Source: Stercorarius parasiticus
Lineage: Eukaryota > Chordata > Aves > Charadriiformes > Stercorariidae
Assembly (NCBI GenBank): GCA_013396915.1
Contig: VWZL01003425.1
Coordinates: forward strand, 624,869-688,868
Direction: 5' to 3'
Length of the DNA stretch: 64,000 nucleotides
The first letter of the stretch is position 1. Each line of letters starts with the position of its first letter. Of the stretch, positions 59,111-64,000 are shown one piece after another. The translations under genes were made by a program, and so were the position numbers. The notes beneath the pieces were generated by a model. The model saw only the letters and a program-made list of their open reading frames with translations, was not told the origin of the DNA and searched no databases.

Positions 59111-62100
59111 CTGAGGCCTTTGTAACCAGTCCCACATAGATGTAGGTTGATCCTGTAGCTGAGAGATGAAGCTTGACAAATCAGACTAGTAAGCATAATT
59201 TTAAGTAGTGAATTTAGTAGTAGTTTACGTGGAAAAGTCTTATTTACCAATGCGGTAGATTTACCATTGCTTGATGGTTTTTAATCAAAACTCGTATCTT
59301 TTGGTCAGGTGTTAAAGACTTGACACGGGTCTCCCTTGGTGAAATTTTGTAATCTAAATTACGCAGGAGGCCAGCTTCAGTAATCATAAGGGTCTGTATG
59401 GCAAGTAGGGCAATTGGTGTATATATAGAAAAATATTACTCAAAAGGTCTGAATTTTTAGCAGTCATCTTTTTAATTAGCACTTGGAAGACAGAACAGAG
59501 AATAAACCAAAACTAGCTAATCTATGTCTCTTTGCAAATGTATAATAAAAGTTTCATAACTACAGTGGTCTGTGGATGTGGTTTGAGAATCCCTGTAATG
59601 TGCTGAAACTTCATGGAGATTTTGGTCTTGTATTATTAGACTTGTGGTTTTCCACTCATTCACATTCTTTAGGGAGGCTCTCGCATAGATGGATTTTGAA
59701 GTACTAGGTGATGAGATCCTTGTTAGCAATCTCTCTGTTCCTCTGTTGAAATATCCTTCTGGAAGATCACCACTGAGTGTTGGCATTAAGTAACACCACT
59801 GTGTTGGCACTAAGTAAAACTGGAAAGAAGTCGTGACACCAAAAACAAATGAGGTGTTACTTCCCAGAGAGGAGCATTAGTTTTGTTCAGAGAGAGATAA
59901 AAGGCAGGGGTCAGGAACTGCCGTTACAGCCCAGAATGCTAAAATAAAGAAACAATCAAGAAAGGAAACTTAAAAATGACGTTAGCGGAAGTGAGAACTC
60001 CAGCAGGCAGTGAATTGCATTAACAATTGCAAAAAACACATTGTCTTGAGGAAAACTGTTTAGAAAATATTGGGAAGGAGATGTCACAAGTGATGTCATG
60101 AAACCTGGGTAGATAGATGTTTGTATAGGTCAGGTGTAGTTTATTAGTGTTATGTCACTAAAGCCAGATGTAGAAGCTTTTTGCCTCCTGGCACTGTGGG
60201 GCCTCTTTTAGGTTAGGTATTGCTTATTCTCTTAGCATTAAAAGTCATCACATTAAATGGCTAAATTGTTTCTGAGCTAATATGAAGAGAAGACCAGTTA
60301 AAAACAAATAATGTTAGCCTAATGTGGTAGCAATAGAGGGTTTGACTATTCAGGGAGTCTTCTGTCCCTGAAGAGAGAGAAGGAGGGATGGCAAAACGAG
60401 AGTGCAGTCGTCTATCTGGTAGCATCTGGACTACATGTGGAGTAAATGCTGGAGCTGCTGCGTTGGAAGAGACTTTACTTCTAAGCAGTGGGAGAAGGAG
60501 GGAGGGTCGACATCCTGAAGTGCTGTTGCAGTGCTGTCCAAGTTGAGCTTTAGCCAGCTGTCCCTATTTCCTTAAGAGACTGCCCATTAATTTCCCCCTT
60601 CCCAAGCAGCAATCAGTAGCCCATACCTTCTGCTTGTAGAAAGAACCTAAAATGTCCCAGTGGTTACGCTCGGTTTGGTGAGCTCTGCGTCTGGTCAGTC
60701 TCATCAAAACTTGCATGTTTGTGCTTTATTGCACTTGCACGCTGCCTATAGCTTTTTTTTTTATCTGACACACAACACATTTGCAGTCTGCTGTGTGCAT
60801 AACATGGGTGGGGTAGATTAATAAAGGAAGAAGGGGATGGGCTTTTAATTTGCAAGTTCCGAGGGATTGTTATGAAGGATGAGGATGGAGGAAGCAGACT
60901 TCTCGCACCATATGGAGATGCCGTGAGGGCCTTTTGAAGATGTGATTGTTTGTTTTGTTCTGGTTTTAGAGGCAGTTGGAAAAGATCTAGCAAAGAGTAC
61001 TTAAATTTGCTCCATTAAGTTGATTTTTTTTTTCTTGACTGTAAACTCTCATGTATATTAACCAGCCTGAGTTTGAGTACTTCTGCTTATATGTGTCTAC
61101 TTTTTGTGGGAGCAACAATGCAGAATATGAACATTTTTCTCCCCCATAATAATCTCTAACCTCTCCTGCGTAAGTTTAATGATTAAAAACTTGGACCACA
61201 AATCTGCTGCTGATTCAGACACCACCTGTCCAAGTATTACAGAAAGGTCGAAACAGATTTTCAGCAGCAGAGGAGCAGAAAGTGTTGGAAAATTACAGAA
61301 AGAAAGGTTTGTGCAGAACACACAGAACAGGATCTTTTGCAACTTGAGTTTAATCTTGATTATTTAAAGAATAGGAGTGATGGTAATCAGGTTAGGCAGG
61401 CTGGCAAGACAGTAGGGAAGAGCAGCGAGACGGTCGAGGAGAAGAGATCCCTCTACCTTCACTGAAGATTAACCTGTCCATGTTGGATGCACTAATATGT
61501 AAGAGAAAAGGGAATGTCTGGCAGAAATAGCAGCAGGAAGGCAGTAGGTGATGTATTTGAAAAGTAGTTGAGAGGCTTGGTTTCTAGTATTAATTTTGAC
61601 AGTACCTTTATTTCCATGCTTCTTTAAAAAAATCCCAAATCTATAAAATGAAAGTAATATCTGTCTAAATATGTAAAGAACTGGTTGTGACAATTTGTAA
61701 ATGACCGCATGTATAGTTAGGAAGTCCATGGAATCCATGCTTTGCTCTTTTGCTTCTTAAAAGCAAGTACAAAGTAGATTCAAAACTTGGGTTAGTGGAG
61801 TCCTATGTTTGTGAAGCATAGAGCTGAAGACTCATGAGATTGATTTTCCTAATCTAGCAAGTGCAAGTGTTGAAATGCTCTCTGAGAGCCGGCTGATCTA
61901 GCAAAGCATGTGGGTGGTTAAGCACAACCCTGACTGCTGTAGATGTGCTTAACTGGGGGTAGCATGCTCACTACCTGCCATGGCAAAGTATTCCAAAAAT
62001 GTACTACTCCAGAACAGCTTAAGGCAAGGATGAAACTCTGTGGAGCCAAACTTTAATATGATGGATGTAGCCCAAATGGAGTGGGAGGGAGGCAGTCCCT

Positions 62101-63968
62101 GTTTCTTGGTGAGCCTGTGTACGCTAGCAGTCTGTTGTTTTCAGTTCTTCGTAAAAGCATAAGAATTTGGTGGTGTAATACCATGTCACCACCAGGTCAA
62201 CATTTATAGCTGTTTATTGCGGAGGTCGTTCTGTAGAAAAAAAAAATCTATAAACCCCTTAGAATACAGTACTTGGAAGTGTAACATCTAGCCACTGATG
62301 ATAGGATAGCATGGGTGTATAAAACATTTTAAGAATGGGTAATTTTTAGCATAAATACTAAATGTCTTGCGTATTTCCCAAGAATTAATTTTAATTGTGA
62401 ATGCCATAGCTTAATAATTGTGCTTACTGCATCTCTGAATATAGACTTATATGGACAACATGGGCTTACACTGCAACATAAGAATACGTGTGGTATAATT
62501 ACATTAGCTTCACCATGTTTGTTTTGTTGTTTTTTTTTTAACAGGGAGCATAGGATTGTGTGTGGGCCTATGAACTTCATTATTTTAGTTGCCTCTACAG
62601 AGGATTTGTGGGGAAAATACCATTAGTGTTTCAAAATTTATGATTAGTTACTGTTACGTGATTGATGCATAATTAGAGAGGGGGAAGCTCTAAAAATTGT
62701 AGGGGGTTGGTAGTGGGAAATGATAAGCTGCATCATTTGAGCCCAATGGGCTGTAACCAGCCTGTTCTCCAGTCCCGAGCATGGCATCAGCTACTGGTCT
62801 GTGATGTTTAGGCTGTAGAAGGTAATCTTGACTCTTTGGGAGAAACAAAACAATTTTATCCCAAACAATCCAAGAGGCCTTTTTCCAGCAAAGCAAGCTT
62901 TTGTGCTGTAAACTCAATTCATTCAGCCTGAGTCATTTGATTTCAAAGATCCATTTAAAACTGGGCCATGGGTAAGGGGTAGAAGAGGTTCACAAAAAGT
63001 AGCTTCAGTGGTGAAGTGAGCTGCAGGGGCGCATGATTACTTCTTCCTGTCTCTTGAGCGGCATTCATTGCCCCTTCGATTGTGCTGGTACAAATCACCG
63101 TGCTGTAAACTGGATCACGGGCTGAATTGTTCCTGATGGAAATTTCTGTTCCCTCCTTGATTTTATCCATGGCCCTACTCAGAGCCCTGCTCAGCTGAGT
63201 TAAGGGTGGGAAGAGATAGCTGAGGTTGAGGAGGAAGGTGTGGAAATTTCTAAAGCTGGTTCTGCTGACAAAGTCAGCATGTTGAGGAACTACACCCTAA
63301 AGCAAAAGGTTTAGGAATGTAGAAACGCTAGAATATAAACCATGAAAGGGTGTGGGGAATTGCTTCCAGGTTTAGGTTTATGCTGGAAAGTAAAGTTTTG
63401 ATAAAGTTTTTTTTTTTTTCTTGTTGATTTTAAGATGCTTATCTACTGAACTGCATTCTTTGGGTTTTGGTATGTACATTATGGAATTTCATAGCGATCT
63501 GTCTAAGCCTGGCTGGCTAGAAGAAAGTAATACAGGCATATATTTCAAATACAAACAAGAAGTAGGAATGATGTTGAAGAGAAGATTATGAGCAAAACAA
63601 AGTGATGAAAGAATAGGATGCTGGTGATCTGTGCTGGCAATACTTAACGAAAGCAAGAATCTCATTTGTGGCCCGCACACCAGTTCCGTGAAGAGTGATA
63701 TCCTGAAGCCAGGAAGAATGTCTATTGGAGATCAAACTCATTATTCTGCTTTTAAGTACAGGGAATTCCTGTTCATGTCAAGTGTATCAGCATCAGGAAA
63801 AGCTATGCAGATCTGAGGAGGAGGGAGAAAATAGGTTACGTACTGAGAAGCGCTTTTATGAGTGTGCCAGATTGCCCAGAAGTGATTGTGACATCTCCTT
63901 CATGAAACACATTAATGGCAGAAGAAACTCATAGGATAGAATGTTAATTCATCTGCTCTGTCTTACAG

Positions 63969-64000
63969 GGAGGCAAAGAACAGCCAAGAATTTCTGTCTG
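63969..64000 (+). CDS. CRYBG3: Probable CRYBG3 exon 2 (runs off window end)
   Basis: Follows acceptor 'catctgctctgtcttacag'. Exon 1 ends in phase 2 with AG; the first base here completes Arg, and the frame continues EAKNSQEFLS with no stop. The phase match and the strong acceptor support this as the next coding exon, but only 32 bases are visible, so the call rests on phase and position rather than recognised protein sequence. Confidence 0.5.

Larger units (their letters stand above)
50573..63968. other. CRYBG3 intron 1 (inferred)
   Basis: A long first intron of about 13.4 kb. It starts in the CpG island with a short GC pentamer array and becomes AT-rich after 51290. It contains an old LINE remnant at about 58290-59110 and many poly-T runs. 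I find no convincing exon of CRYBG3 or another gene inside it, although short alternative exons cannot be excluded. Confidence 0.6.

Overview
This window is nuclear DNA from a vertebrate, most likely a bird. It has spliced genes with canonical GT/AG junctions, long AT-rich introns and two CpG islands. It also carries several CR1 retrotransposon 3' ends with the bird-type tail (the 'attctatgattct' motif). Two runs of N (20173-20236 and 50429-50443), both inside very GC-rich promoter islands, are assembly gaps. There are no bacterial operons, CRISPR arrays or phage genes, and most open reading frames here are chance ORFs.

Three genes lie head to tail on the + strand. (1) The last three coding exons of the Eph receptor tyrosine kinase EPHA6 (1338-1531, 3883-4032, 7072-7186) encode the end of the kinase domain, the SAM domain and a C-terminus ending Phe-His-Val. 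(2) The complete coding sequence of ARL6 (BBS3) runs from 22229 to 37077 in seven coding exons. Every junction phase agrees, giving 186 codons plus stop. A CpG island at about 19.9-20.4 kb is its likely promoter. (3) The start of CRYBG3 lies in a second CpG island (about 50.0-51.3 kb), with the first coding exon at 50454-50572. A phase-matched partial second exon begins at 63969 and runs off the end. The order EPHA6-ARL6-CRYBG3 matches human 3q11, which supports the third identification.

The rest is intronic or intergenic. Repeats include CR1 3' ends at 1-437, about 2768-2862, about 4195-4318, 33831-34291 and 49015-49191. Two far older, CR1/L3-like LINE remnants lie on the minus strand at about 4440-6150 or further and on the plus strand at about 58290-59110. 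A 66-bp tandem duplication sits at 17143-17274, and several G-run tracts are present.

No exotic new system is visible. The best leads are a possible alternative C-terminal splice form of ARL6 (donor inside the last codons, acceptor/donor-bounded segment at 37213-37257), an orphan exon-like segment at 8890-9005, and the recognisable traces of ancient LINE reverse transcriptase.
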